Part shown: piece by piece, positions 36,192 through 43,494 of the stretch
Layout of the letters: each line of letters starts with the position of its first letter
Position numbering within the stretch: the first letter of the stretch is position 1
DNA from: Pseudobutyrivibrio sp.
GTDB lineage: Bacteria > Bacillota > Clostridia > Lachnospirales > Lachnospiraceae
Assembly (NCBI GenBank): GCA_017557435.1
Contig: JAFYYR010000028.1
Location: 124,001-188,000, forward strand
Length of the DNA stretch: 64,000 nucleotides
Direction: 5' to 3'
Made by a program: the position numbers and the translations under genes
Notes under the pieces: generated by a model
Seen by the model: only the letters and a program-made list of their open reading frames with translations
What the model was told of the DNA's origin: nothing
Database searches by the model: none

Positions 36192-37469
36192 TTATTTAAG
36201 TGCCTGTGCAATATCAGCAATAAGATCTGCGCTATCCTCAAGACCGCAAGATACTCTAATAAGACCTGCTGGGATTCCAGCTGCCTCAAGCTGCTCATCT
36301 GTCATCTGGCGATGTGTAGATGTAGCTGGGTTCAAGCAGCAGCTTCTAGCATCAGCAACGTGTGTCTCAATAGCAATAAGCTTAAGCTTCTTCATGAAGC
36401 TCTCAGCTGCTGAACGTCCGCCCTCAAGCTCAAATGAAACTACGCCGCATCCGCCCTTTGGAAGATACTTCTGAGCGAGCTCATAGTACTCATCTCCCTC
36501 AAGTCCTGGATATGTAACCTTTTTAACTTCTGGCTGCTCACTTAAGAACTTAGCAACTGCAAGTCCATTCTCCACGTGACGTGGCATACGAACATGAAGT
36601 GACTCAAGACCAAGATTTAAAAGGAATGCATTCTGTGGTGACTGGATGCAACCAAAGTCACGCATAAGCTGTGCTGTAGCCTTAGTGATGAATGCGCCTT
36701 CCTTACCGAATTTCTCAGCGTATGTGATTCCATGGTAGCTGTCGTCTGGAGTGCAAAGTCCAGGGAACTTGTCAGCATGTGCCATCCAATCAAACTTACC
36801 TGAATCTACGATACATCCACCAACTGCTGCACCGTGACCGTCCATGTATTTTGTAGTAGAGTGAGTAACAATATCTGCACCCCACTCGATTGGGCGGCAG
36901 TTTACTGGTGTTGGGAATGTGTTGTCCACGATAAGAGGAACACCATGCTCATGTGCTACCTTAGCAAACTTCTCGATATCTAAAACTGTAAGAGCTGGGT
37001 TAGCGATAGTCTCGCCAAATACAGCACGAGTATTCTCCTTAAATGCAGCGTTAAGCTCTTCCTCGCTTGCCTTAGGATCAACGAAAGTCACATCAATACC
37101 CATCTTCTTAATTGTAACGGCGATGAGATTGAAAGTTCCACCATAGATAGAAGATGATGCCACGATATGGCTTCCACACTCACAAATATTGAAAATTGCA
37201 AAGAAATTAGCTGCCTGTCCTGATGATGTAAGCATTGCTGCTGTACCACCTTCAAGCTCTGCAATCTTTGCTGCTACGTAATCATTAGTAGGATTCTGGA
37301 GTCTTGTGTAGAAATATCCAGATGCCTCCAAATCAAAGAGCTTACCCATATCCTCACTTGTGTCATATTTAAAAGTAGTAGACTGTACGATAGGAATCTG
37401 ACGTGGCTCTCCATTGCCCGGTCTATAACCAGCCTGCACACATTTTGTACCTATTCCATTATTGCTCAT
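36192..37469 (-). CDS. metY: O-acetylhomoserine sulfhydrylase
   Basis: Makes homocysteine (or cysteine) from O-acetylhomoserine and sulfide with pyridoxal phosphate. About 425 residues, typical for MetY rather than the shorter MetB/MetC. Substrate and cofactor regions include YTRLQNPT, SSGQAA and VDNTFPTP. The pyridoxal lysine is K207 in HSTTKYMDGHG. The start at 37469 lies nine bases after AGGAGG; in-frame upstream codons fit less well. The leader carries a strong -35 box, two mini-ORFs and a terminator-like hairpin (37525-37678), suggesting attenuation. Confidence 0.94.
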   Translation of the reverse strand: MSNNGIGTKCVQAGYRPGNGEPRQIPIVQSTTFKYDTSEDMGKLFDLEASGYFYTRLQNPTNDYVAAKIAELEGGTAAMLTSSGQAANFFAIFNICECGSHIVASSSIYGGTFNLIAVTIKKMGIDVTFVDPKASEEELNAAFKENTRAVFGETIANPALTVLDIEKFAKVAHEHGVPLIVDNTFPTPVNCRPIEWGADIVTHSTTKYMDGHGAAVGGCIVDSGKFDWMAHADKFPGLCTPDDSYHGITYAEKFGKEGAFITKATAQLMRDFGCIQSPQNAFLLNLGLESLHVRMPRHVENGLAVAKFLSEQPEVKKVTYPGLEGDEYYELAQKYLPKGGCGVVSFELEGGRSAAESFMKKLKLIAIETHVADARSCCLNPATSTHRQMTDEQLEAAGIPAGLIRVSCGLEDSADLIADIAQALK

Positions 37470-37570
37470 AATCATTTCCCTCCTGATTAAATTCGCTTTT
37501 TCCACTTTACCATATTAAAGAGCATAATAAAACCCCAGGCTATTTTTTTCTAAGCCTGAGGTATATATTT

Positions 37571-37615
37571 CTATACATAATCTATTATTGCTTGAATCAT
37601 ATCTGTGACGAACAT
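37571..37615 (-). CDS. Fourteen-codon leader ORF
   Basis: Codes for MFVTDMIQAIIDYV, starting in the TAATG overlap with the four-codon ORF. It ends ten bases before the terminator-like hairpin of the metY leader. It could be translated by reinitiation. It holds two methionines and three isoleucines, not an obvious regulatory run. Confidence 0.3.
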   Translation of the reverse strand: MFVTDMIQAIIDYV

Positions 37616-37629
37616 TAATCATCTACCAT
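37615..37629 (-). CDS. Four-codon leader ORF (MVDD)
   Basis: ATG GTA GAT GAT TAA, preceded by an unusually good AAGGAGG site. Its stop overlaps the ATG of the next mini-ORF (TAATG). No other reading frame with that ribosome binding site extends further, so it is either a real leader peptide or a ribosome-loading site. Confidence 0.35.
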   Translation of the reverse strand: MVDD

Positions 37630-37683
37630 ATTTCTCCTCCTTATACTTATATCTGTATTTTATCACAAATTATGTCAATATAA

Positions 37684-37709
37684 AAAGGCCTACACTTTCG
37701 TGTAAGCCC
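37684..37709 (-). terminator. Intrinsic terminator of the aminotransferase gene
   Basis: On the minus strand GGCTTACAC and GTGTAGGCC pair around a GAAA tetraloop and are followed by TTTTTATAT, just after the stop of the gene at 37716. Confidence 0.9.
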
Positions 37710-37715
37710 TTAACT

Positions 37716-38891
37716 TTAGTTTGCGTATGCATTTACTGCATCTATTACTGTCTGGATTTCCTCGTCTGTGAGTTCTGGGAACATTGGGATTGTAACACCA
37801 TGCTCTGCCAAATCCTCAGCAACTGGGAAATCACCGTGCTTGTAGCCAAGTCCTGCAAAGCAAGCCTGCTCGTGCATTGGAACTGGGAAGTATACGCCAG
37901 TTGTAACACCACGCTCCTCAAGGAAAGCACGGAAAGCTGCTCTATTCTCAACACGAAGTGGGTACACATAGAAAATATGCTCATTGTAGTCTGCAACTAC
38001 AGGCTTTGTAATCTTAGCGTTTGTAATCTTTTCATTATAAATTGCTGCAATCTGACGGCGACGCTCATTCCAGCTATCCAAATGTGGAAGCTTAACAGAA
38101 AGCATTGCTGCCTGAAGAGCATCAAGACGTGAGTTAAAGCCAACTAGATAGTTGTAGTATTTTGGAAGATTTCCGTGGAAATCAATTTTGCTCTCATCAA
38201 AATCCTGATTGTTAAGGCGAGCATAAGTGTATGCACCATTAAGTCCTGAACCGTGAACGCGGTAAGCTAAGCATCCCTTGTAGAAATCCTCGTTATTAGT
38301 AACGATGATTCCGGCATCTCCTGCAGCTCCCAAGTTCTTAGTAGGGAAAAATGAAACGCAAGCCATATCTCCAAGTGAGCATGTGCGACGGCCCTTATAT
38401 TTTGCACCAGCTGCCTGAGCGCAATCCTCAATTACGATAGCTCCGTGAGCATGAGCGATACGGCAAATCTCATCCATATCAGCAGCCTGACCATAAATAT
38501 GAACAGGAATAACTGCCTTTGTCTTATCTGTAAATGCAGCCTCAAGCTTGCTTGGGTCCATTGTATAAACATCTGGCTGGATGTCTACAAATACTGGAGT
38601 AGCACCAACCTGAGCAATAGCCTCGGCTGTAGATACAAATGTCATAGCTGTAGTGATTACCTCATCACCCTGGCCAATGCCTGCTGCTAAAAGAGCAATT
38701 ACAAGAGCATCTGTACCATTGCCTACACCGACAGAATATTTTGCTCCGCAGTAGTCTGCGAACTGCTTTTCAAAATCTGCAACCTTTGGTCCTAAAATAT
38801 ATCCACCTGAGTGGAGAACCTCAAGGGCTGCTTTATCTAATTCATCTTGAAGAGACGCATATTGTCTCTGTACATTCATAACAGGAATCAT
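37716..38891 (-). CDS. DegT/DnrJ/EryC1/StrS-family sugar aminotransferase
   Basis: Pyridoxal-phosphate enzyme that transfers an amino group to a nucleotide-linked keto-sugar. 391 residues, normal for the family. Cofactor and dimer motifs run from NGTDALVIAL (near 58) through EDCAQAAGA (near 155) to the lysine K185 in SFFPTKNLGAAGDAG. It lies downstream of the MurJ/Wzx-like gene and close to capFGE, so its product is probably an amino sugar of the surface polysaccharide. Its leader contains structured element copy C, with AGGAGG before the ATG. Confidence 0.92.
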   Translation of the reverse strand: MIPVMNVQRQYASLQDELDKAALEVLHSGGYILGPKVADFEKQFADYCGAKYSVGVGNGTDALVIALLAAGIGQGDEVITTAMTFVSTAEAIAQVGATPVFVDIQPDVYTMDPSKLEAAFTDKTKAVIPVHIYGQAADMDEICRIAHAHGAIVIEDCAQAAGAKYKGRRTCSLGDMACVSFFPTKNLGAAGDAGIIVTNNEDFYKGCLAYRVHGSGLNGAYTYARLNNQDFDESKIDFHGNLPKYYNYLVGFNSRLDALQAAMLSVKLPHLDSWNERRRQIAAIYNEKITNAKITKPVVADYNEHIFYVYPLRVENRAAFRAFLEERGVTTGVYFPVPMHEQACFAGLGYKHGDFPVAEDLAEHGVTIPMFPELTDEEIQTVIDAVNAYAN

Positions 38892-38939
38892 AATTTCCTC
38901 CTTTATAATACTTACGCACCTAGCGAAATTTTTTATCTC

Positions 38940-39025
38940 GCTTGTTACGCTCTCAAGCCTAAGTATTCACACCGCTCGACTAACACGTCTCGCTAAGTGA
39001 ATCTTAGAGCTTGATAGCTACAAGC
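38940..39025 (-). repeat. Structured leader element, copy C (aminotransferase)
   Basis: An 86-base palindrome: GCTTGT with ACAAGC, GCTCTCAAGC with GCTTGATAGC, CTAAG with CTTAG, ATTCAC with GTGAAT, and an apical hairpin GCTCGAC/GTCTCGC with two internal mismatches. An outer GCACCTA/TAGGTGC pair (38916-38922 and 39041-39047) may extend the stem. The 23-base apical part is identical to that of copy D at 43389-43473. Confidence 0.8.
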
Positions 39026-39132
39026 TATTTATAGTTTTTGTAGGTGCTATTCTTTACATTTTATAATAATGCAATTCATAAACTCGTCAGTTATCTACGA
39101 TTTAGCTCTCAATCCAAATCTAAACTCGTCAA

Positions 39133-40671
39133 TTATCTACGGTTTGGGAGCTTGGCTAATACTTTAGCTTTGATGTAATCCACCTCTTCTATCTTCATAA
39201 ACAGAAGAATCACTCCATAGCCAGCCAGGCCGATTAGAGCTGAAAGCATAAATAATAAAATATCATTGTGAATGAAATGCTTTACAACAAGCACAACTGC
39301 CACTGTATATATTATAGCTGGTATCTGCTTAAGTAACACAGGAATGTGAACCAAAAGGCTGTAATCATGTATGTGTGACTTCAACATCTTTGAATTTATC
39401 AAAAAGTTGATTGTCAAACTAATTGAACTTGCAATTGTAATACCCATAATTCCAATATGTCTTGATAAGACGATACTGAAAAATATGTTAAAGGCAACTG
39501 CAAATATACCTGTAATCATAGGTCTCTTAGTATCTTTGAATGAATACAATCCGCGGACTATTATATCTCTTATGCCCATGCTGGTAAAGCCAATGGCATA
39601 TCCTATCAATGAGGCTGTAACCATGCTCACAGAGGTATCCTGGAAAGCACCTCGCTCAAAGGCAATGGATACAATTGAATCAGCCGTCAAGCATGTCACT
39701 ATTGTGATAGGAAGCATAATGCAAATCATTATGTTGATAGCCTTTTTCATTGTATCTATCAGCTTATCAAAATCATTGCTAGATGCATATATTGAGAAAT
39801 TTACATATAACACATCCACAAGATTGTTAATAAGAAGGAATGTGACAAACTCCTCCAATGTAACTGCATAAGCAAGAGCTGCTGGGCCATCATCACTAAT
39901 AGCTGTAGAAAGAGAATTGTCTACAATCTTATTAATCTGGGCCACGGAACTTCCAATAAATAGTGGAAGAGCTGTAATCAATAAAGTCTTTATCTCAGGC
40001 ACGTCCTTAAATTTTACAAAAGAAAGTTTAAAGTGACGACGCCCTCTAATTAAAAGCAATGTTCCAAAGCAAATATAACTTGCATATTGGGCAATAACAA
40101 GAACATCTACGCCCTTCATGGAGCTAAGAATAACACAGCATAAAATCGTAACTATACTTGTAATGGCCGACTCAGTTCTGCTAATAACGAAATCTTTGTT
40201 AGCATCCATAACCGAGCTCCACACAAGTGTAACTACGGCAAATAAAAAGAAGGGATAACATATTCTTAAATATGTTTGTAATTGTTCAATTTTCTCTGGA
40301 TCATTTGCCCATCCCACTGAAGCCACAGTCGAAATCAGTGGAGTAAATACGTATGCTAAAACTGTAACAATAATTACTATTGGAACTAGCAATTCCAGAC
40401 AAGCACTAATTACTTTTGAAGCAGCATCTCTGCCCTTATTTACCAAAGTATGTGTATATATACTGACTAGTGATAAAGTAATGGCTCTGATAAACGCTGA
40501 AGAAAGTGTCCCTACAAAACCAAATGCTACAAAATATGCAGATGTATCTAAATTGGTTCCAAAATAATAAGCTATTACAGCTTGTTTAACAAATCCAAGT
40601 ACTTTAAAAAACATGGATAATATCGTGATTACGATCGTGGTACTCACAATACTTTTTGTCTGTTTACTCAT
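39133..40671 (-). CDS. MurJ/Wzx-like lipid-linked glycan flippase
   Basis: 512 residues with about 14 hydrophobic segments of the MVF/MATE-like fold. The N-terminal block KVLGFVKQAVIAYYFGTN and the later FERGAFQDTSVS are typical of MurJ. It could flip lipid II or a lipid-linked polysaccharide unit. Its place between the aminotransferase and capE favours polysaccharide export, which would be a second route besides the ABC exporter. The leader region holds a 30-base perfect palindrome about 100 bases upstream. Confidence 0.88.
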   Translation of the reverse strand: MSKQTKSIVSTTIVITILSMFFKVLGFVKQAVIAYYFGTNLDTSAYFVAFGFVGTLSSAFIRAITLSLVSIYTHTLVNKGRDAASKVISACLELLVPIVIIVTVLAYVFTPLISTVASVGWANDPEKIEQLQTYLRICYPFFLFAVVTLVWSSVMDANKDFVISRTESAITSIVTILCCVILSSMKGVDVLVIAQYASYICFGTLLLIRGRRHFKLSFVKFKDVPEIKTLLITALPLFIGSSVAQINKIVDNSLSTAISDDGPAALAYAVTLEEFVTFLLINNLVDVLYVNFSIYASSNDFDKLIDTMKKAINIMICIMLPITIVTCLTADSIVSIAFERGAFQDTSVSMVTASLIGYAIGFTSMGIRDIIVRGLYSFKDTKRPMITGIFAVAFNIFFSIVLSRHIGIMGITIASSISLTINFLINSKMLKSHIHDYSLLVHIPVLLKQIPAIIYTVAVVLVVKHFIHNDILLFMLSALIGLAGYGVILLFMKIEEVDYIKAKVLAKLPNRR

Positions 40672-40770
40672 ATTCTCTACCTATTCTTTTCCTTCATAAG
40701 CCATATAAGTATAACTCTTGAATCTCTGAAAAGCTAGTTTATTATCAAATACCACGAGGCTACTAGAGCT

Positions 40771-40800
40771 ACTTGTTTATGTAATATTACATAAACAAGT
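40771..40800. promoter_or_regulatory. Perfect 30-base palindrome
   Basis: ACTTGTTTATGTAAT is followed directly by its exact reverse complement, with no loop. An outer AATACCA/TGGTATT pairing flanks it. It lies between the capE terminator and the flippase start. A loopless perfect palindrome suits a dimeric regulator's operator better than a terminator, although a four-T run follows on the plus strand. Confidence 0.4.
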
Positions 40801-40809
40801 TTTGGTATT

Positions 40810-40838
40810 GAAAAAATGAGTCATGCCAAGCATGACCC
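40810..40838 (-). terminator. Intrinsic terminator of the capFGE operon
   Basis: On the minus strand GGGTCATGC and GCATGACTC pair around TTG and are followed by ATTTTTTC, 18 bases past the capE stop. Confidence 0.9.
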
Positions 40839-40856
40839 ATTTGAATTTAAAGATTA

Positions 40857-41900
40857 TTATTTATCCCACTTCTCTAACATCTCGCGTACGTAGTCAGTAG
40901 TCATAATCTTGTCTACTGTGCCCTGAACATCAAGACGGTTTGTGTTGTGAGAAGTGTATGCGTCGTTTGCCATAGTGTTAACCTGGCCATCAACGAAGAA
41001 CTTGTCATAGTTAAGGTCACGTCCATCAGGAAGAACGCGGTAGTAGTTGCCCATGTCAACTGAGCGAACGCACTCTTCGTTTGTCATAAGTGTCTCGAAA
41101 AGCTTCTCGCCGTGACGAGTACCGATGATTTTTGTGCCTGTATCTCCAAAGAGCTGCTGAACAGCCTTAGCAAGGTCGCCGATTGTAGAGGCATCTGCCT
41201 TCTGAACGAAAAGATCACCAGGCTCACCGTGCTCGAATGCGAACATAACAAGCGCAACTGCCTCATCAAGATTCATAAGGAAACGAGTCATGTTAGGGTC
41301 AGTGATTGTAATAGGATTTCCTGCCTTAATCTGGTCGATGAAAAGTGGAATAACTGAACCACGAGAGCACATTACATTACCATAACGTGTACAGCAGATT
41401 GTAGTCTTGCCTGCAGCTACACGAGCATTTGCTCCGATAACTTTCTCCATCATAGCCTTTGAAATACCCATTGCATTGATTGGGTAAGCAGCCTTGTCAG
41501 TTGAAAGACATACAACTCTCTGAACGCCAGCGTCAACAGCTGCATGAAGCACATTATCAGTACCCTCTACATTTGTACGAACAGCTTCCATTGGGAAGAA
41601 CTCGCATGAAGGAACCTGCTTAAGTGCTGCTGCATGGAAAATGAAATCAACACCTGGCATAGCATCCTGAACTGAGCGCATATTTCTAACATCACCGATG
41701 TAGAACTTTACCTTGCCAGCAAGGTCTGGGTGCTCAGCCTGAAGCTGATGTCTCATATCATCCTGCTTTTTCTCATCACGTGAGAAAATACGGATTTCTT
41801 TTAAATCAGAATCCAAAAAATGCTTAAGTACAGTAGAACCAAAAGAACCTGTACCTCCTGTTATCATAAGAGTCTTGTCTTTAAATAATTCACAATTCAT
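40857..41900 (-). CDS. capE: UDP-GlcNAc 4,6-dehydratase/5-epimerase
   Basis: First enzyme of UDP-N-acetyl-L-fucosamine synthesis (CapE of S. aureus, FnlA of E. coli). 347 residues, matching CapE. The NAD-binding motif TGGTGSFG is at 14-21. The catalytic region STDKAAYPINAMGISKAMMEK replaces the usual Y-x-x-x-K with the M-x-x-x-K form of this subfamily. AGGAG lies nine bases before the ATG. capG and capF, the next two pathway enzymes, lie upstream on the same strand. The leader is a GC-rich structured element (41920-42113). Confidence 0.93.
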   Translation of the reverse strand: MNCELFKDKTLMITGGTGSFGSTVLKHFLDSDLKEIRIFSRDEKKQDDMRHQLQAEHPDLAGKVKFYIGDVRNMRSVQDAMPGVDFIFHAAALKQVPSCEFFPMEAVRTNVEGTDNVLHAAVDAGVQRVVCLSTDKAAYPINAMGISKAMMEKVIGANARVAAGKTTICCTRYGNVMCSRGSVIPLFIDQIKAGNPITITDPNMTRFLMNLDEAVALVMFAFEHGEPGDLFVQKADASTIGDLAKAVQQLFGDTGTKIIGTRHGEKLFETLMTNEECVRSVDMGNYYRVLPDGRDLNYDKFFVDGQVNTMANDAYTSHNTNRLDVQGTVDKIMTTDYVREMLEKWDK

Positions 41901-41919
41901 CTTCTTAATCTCCTAATCC

Positions 41920-42113
41920 GCTAGTTACTCTCTCAGCCCTACGCTCCCGCAGGCCACCTCCCATACTCGGGTAAGGAAACCTTCCCGCCCGGTGTGGGCC
42001 CCTTCCTTACCCGGCATGGGGCCGTCTCCGTTCCACTACGGTCGGTGCTGGGCGAATGTCCACCGGACATTCAGCACCCTGCTCGCGCTCACCTAGCTAA
42101 AATACTAACTAGC
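41920..42113 (-). repeat. Large GC-rich structured element before capE (copy E)
   Basis: A 194-base region far richer in GC than its surroundings, framed by GCTAGTTA and TAACTAGC. Internal hairpins include GGTGCTG/CAGCACC enclosing AATGTCC/GGACATT, and GGGTAAGGAA/TTCCTTACCC. It ends about five bases before the capE AGGAG. The outer arm GTTACTCTCTCAGCCCTA resembles the arms of copies B-D. With the hairpin at 42187 it fills the whole 314-base capG-capE gap, and no coding region is seen there. Confidence 0.65.
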
Positions 42114-42186
42114 TCATATAAAAATATTATTTACAACATTCTAACCGTCGGCACAGCGCCACGAGTCGTCGGCCAGTGGGCCTCCT

Positions 42187-42223
42187 GATATTCAAAACCT
42201 TCGCAAGCTCGGTTTTAAATATC
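42187..42223 (-). repeat. Hairpin overlapping the capG stop codon
   Basis: GATATTCAAAACC pairs with GGTTTTAAATATC around TTCGCAAGCTC. It overlaps the capG stop codon. An almost identical hairpin lies at 15284-15321 after the exporter permease gene. Neither has a proper T-run. Confidence 0.55.
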
Positions 42224-43372
42224 ACGTCGCCATACCATTCTGTTGACTACGTTAGTGTAGCTCTGGATGATTTTGACTACCTTTGTGGAAACATTTTCCT
42301 CTACGTAGTCAGGTACTGGAATGCCAAGGTCACCATTTTCGTTCATTTCTACTGCGGTGTCAACTGCCTGTAAAAGTGACTTCTCATCGATGCCGGCCAG
42401 CACGAAGCAAGCCTTATCAAGTGCCTCTGGACGCTCAGTTGATGTGCGGATGCACACAGCTGGGAATGGTCTGCCAATGCTTGTAAAGAAGCTTGATTCC
42501 TCTGGGAGTGTTCCCGAATCTGAAATCACTGCAAATGCATTCATCTGCAAATGATTGTAGTCGTGGAAACCAAGTGGCTCATGCATCTTAACTCTAGGGT
42601 CAAGCTTGAAGCCTGATTCCTCAAGACGCTTTCTAGAGCGTGGATGACAGCTGTAAAGAATTGGCATGTCATATTTCTCAGCCAGCTTATTAATAGCTGT
42701 AAACAGGCTGGTGAAATTCTTTTCTGTATCGATGTTCTCCTCGCGGTGTGCTGAGAGAAGCATGTATTTTTTAGGCTCAAGTCCAAGCTTTGTAAGGACT
42801 CCAGATGCCTCGATTGACTCAAGATTCTCGTGGAGAACTTCTGCCATTGGAGAACCAGTTACATAGGTGCGCTCCTTAGGGAGTCCACACTCTGCCAAGT
42901 AGCGGCGAGCGTGCTCTGAGTATGCCAAATTAACATCAGAAATTATATCAACTATACGGCGGTTAGTCTCCTCTGGAAGGCATTCGTCCTTGCATCTGTT
43001 TCCTGCTTCCATGTGGAAGATAGGAATGTGAAGACGCTTTGCAGAAATAGCTGCAAGACATGAATTGGTATCACCCAAAACTAAAAGTGCATCTGGCTGA
43101 ATCTCCACCATGAGCTCGTAAGATTTTGCAATGATATTACCAATTGTCTGACCAAGATTATCGCCTACTGCATCCATGTAGACCTCAGGATCATCAAGCT
43201 GCAAATCCTTGAAGAATACACCGTTAAGATTGTAATCATAATTCTGGCCAGTGTGAGCAAGCACACAGTCAAAATACTTGCGGCACTTTTTAATAACCGC
43301 AGCAAGTCTAATAATCTCAGGACGTGTCCCTACTATTATTAGTAACTTAAGTTTTCCATTATTCTTAAACAT
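42215..43372 (-). CDS. capG: UDP-N-acetyl sugar 2-epimerase of the FucNAc pathway
   Basis: Last step to UDP-L-FucNAc (CapG/FnlC). 385 residues, GT-B-like fold of the WecB family. It has GTRPEIIR at 15-22, the GDTNSCL and HMEAGNRC blocks, HREENID, and SDSGTLPEESSFF near 290. WecB itself (UDP-GlcNAc 2-epimerase) is the other option, but the neighbours capF and capE decide for FucNAc. The ribosome binding site GGAG lies close to the ATG, and structured element copy D ends six bases before it. Confidence 0.9.
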   Translation of the reverse strand: MFKNNGKLKLLIIVGTRPEIIRLAAVIKKCRKYFDCVLAHTGQNYDYNLNGVFFKDLQLDDPEVYMDAVGDNLGQTIGNIIAKSYELMVEIQPDALLVLGDTNSCLAAISAKRLHIPIFHMEAGNRCKDECLPEETNRRIVDIISDVNLAYSEHARRYLAECGLPKERTYVTGSPMAEVLHENLESIEASGVLTKLGLEPKKYMLLSAHREENIDTEKNFTSLFTAINKLAEKYDMPILYSCHPRSRKRLEESGFKLDPRVKMHEPLGFHDYNHLQMNAFAVISDSGTLPEESSFFTSIGRPFPAVCIRTSTERPEALDKACFVLAGIDEKSLLQAVDTAVEMNENGDLGIPVPDYVEENVSTKVVKIIQSYTNVVNRMVWRRDI

Positions 43373-43388
43373 TCAATACTCCAAATCC

Positions 43389-43473
43389 GCTGGTTACAGC
43401 TACAAGCCTGAGTATTTCTCCGCTCGACTAACACGTCTCGCTCAAGAAATCTCAGAGCTTGATGCTTACCAGC
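43389..43473 (-). repeat. Structured leader element, copy D (capG)
   Basis: An 85-base palindrome between capF and capG: GCTGGT with ACCAGC, CAAGC with GCTTG, CTGAG with CTCAG, ATTTCT with AGAAAT. The apical 23-base segment (CGCTCGACTAACACGTCTCG plus flanks) is identical to copy C. It is intercistronic, six bases before the capG ribosome binding site. Confidence 0.8.
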
Positions 43474-43494
43474 TCATTAAAATTATTAAATACA

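Larger units (their letters stand above)
37525..37678 (-). promoter_or_regulatory. metY leader: promoter, mini-ORFs and attenuator-like hairpin
   Basis: On the minus strand a perfect TTGACA (37673-37678) is followed at 18-20 bases by a weak AT-rich -10. Then come AAGGAGG (37634-37642), a four-codon ORF and an overlapping fourteen-codon ORF. Last is a hairpin CCTCAGGCT/AGCCTGGGG (37533-37561) followed by TTTTATTATG, all upstream of the metY ribosome binding site. No conserved SAM-riboswitch or T-box sequence was recognised. Confidence 0.55.

Noticed and set aside
37525..37678. SAM riboswitch or T-box before metY
   Set aside because: The leader is too short and lacks the conserved core sequences of either class; a mini-ORF attenuator fits better.
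40857..41900. FlaA1/PseB-type dehydratase of flagellar sugars
   Set aside because: Neighbouring capF and capG and the matching length indicate the FucNAc pathway.
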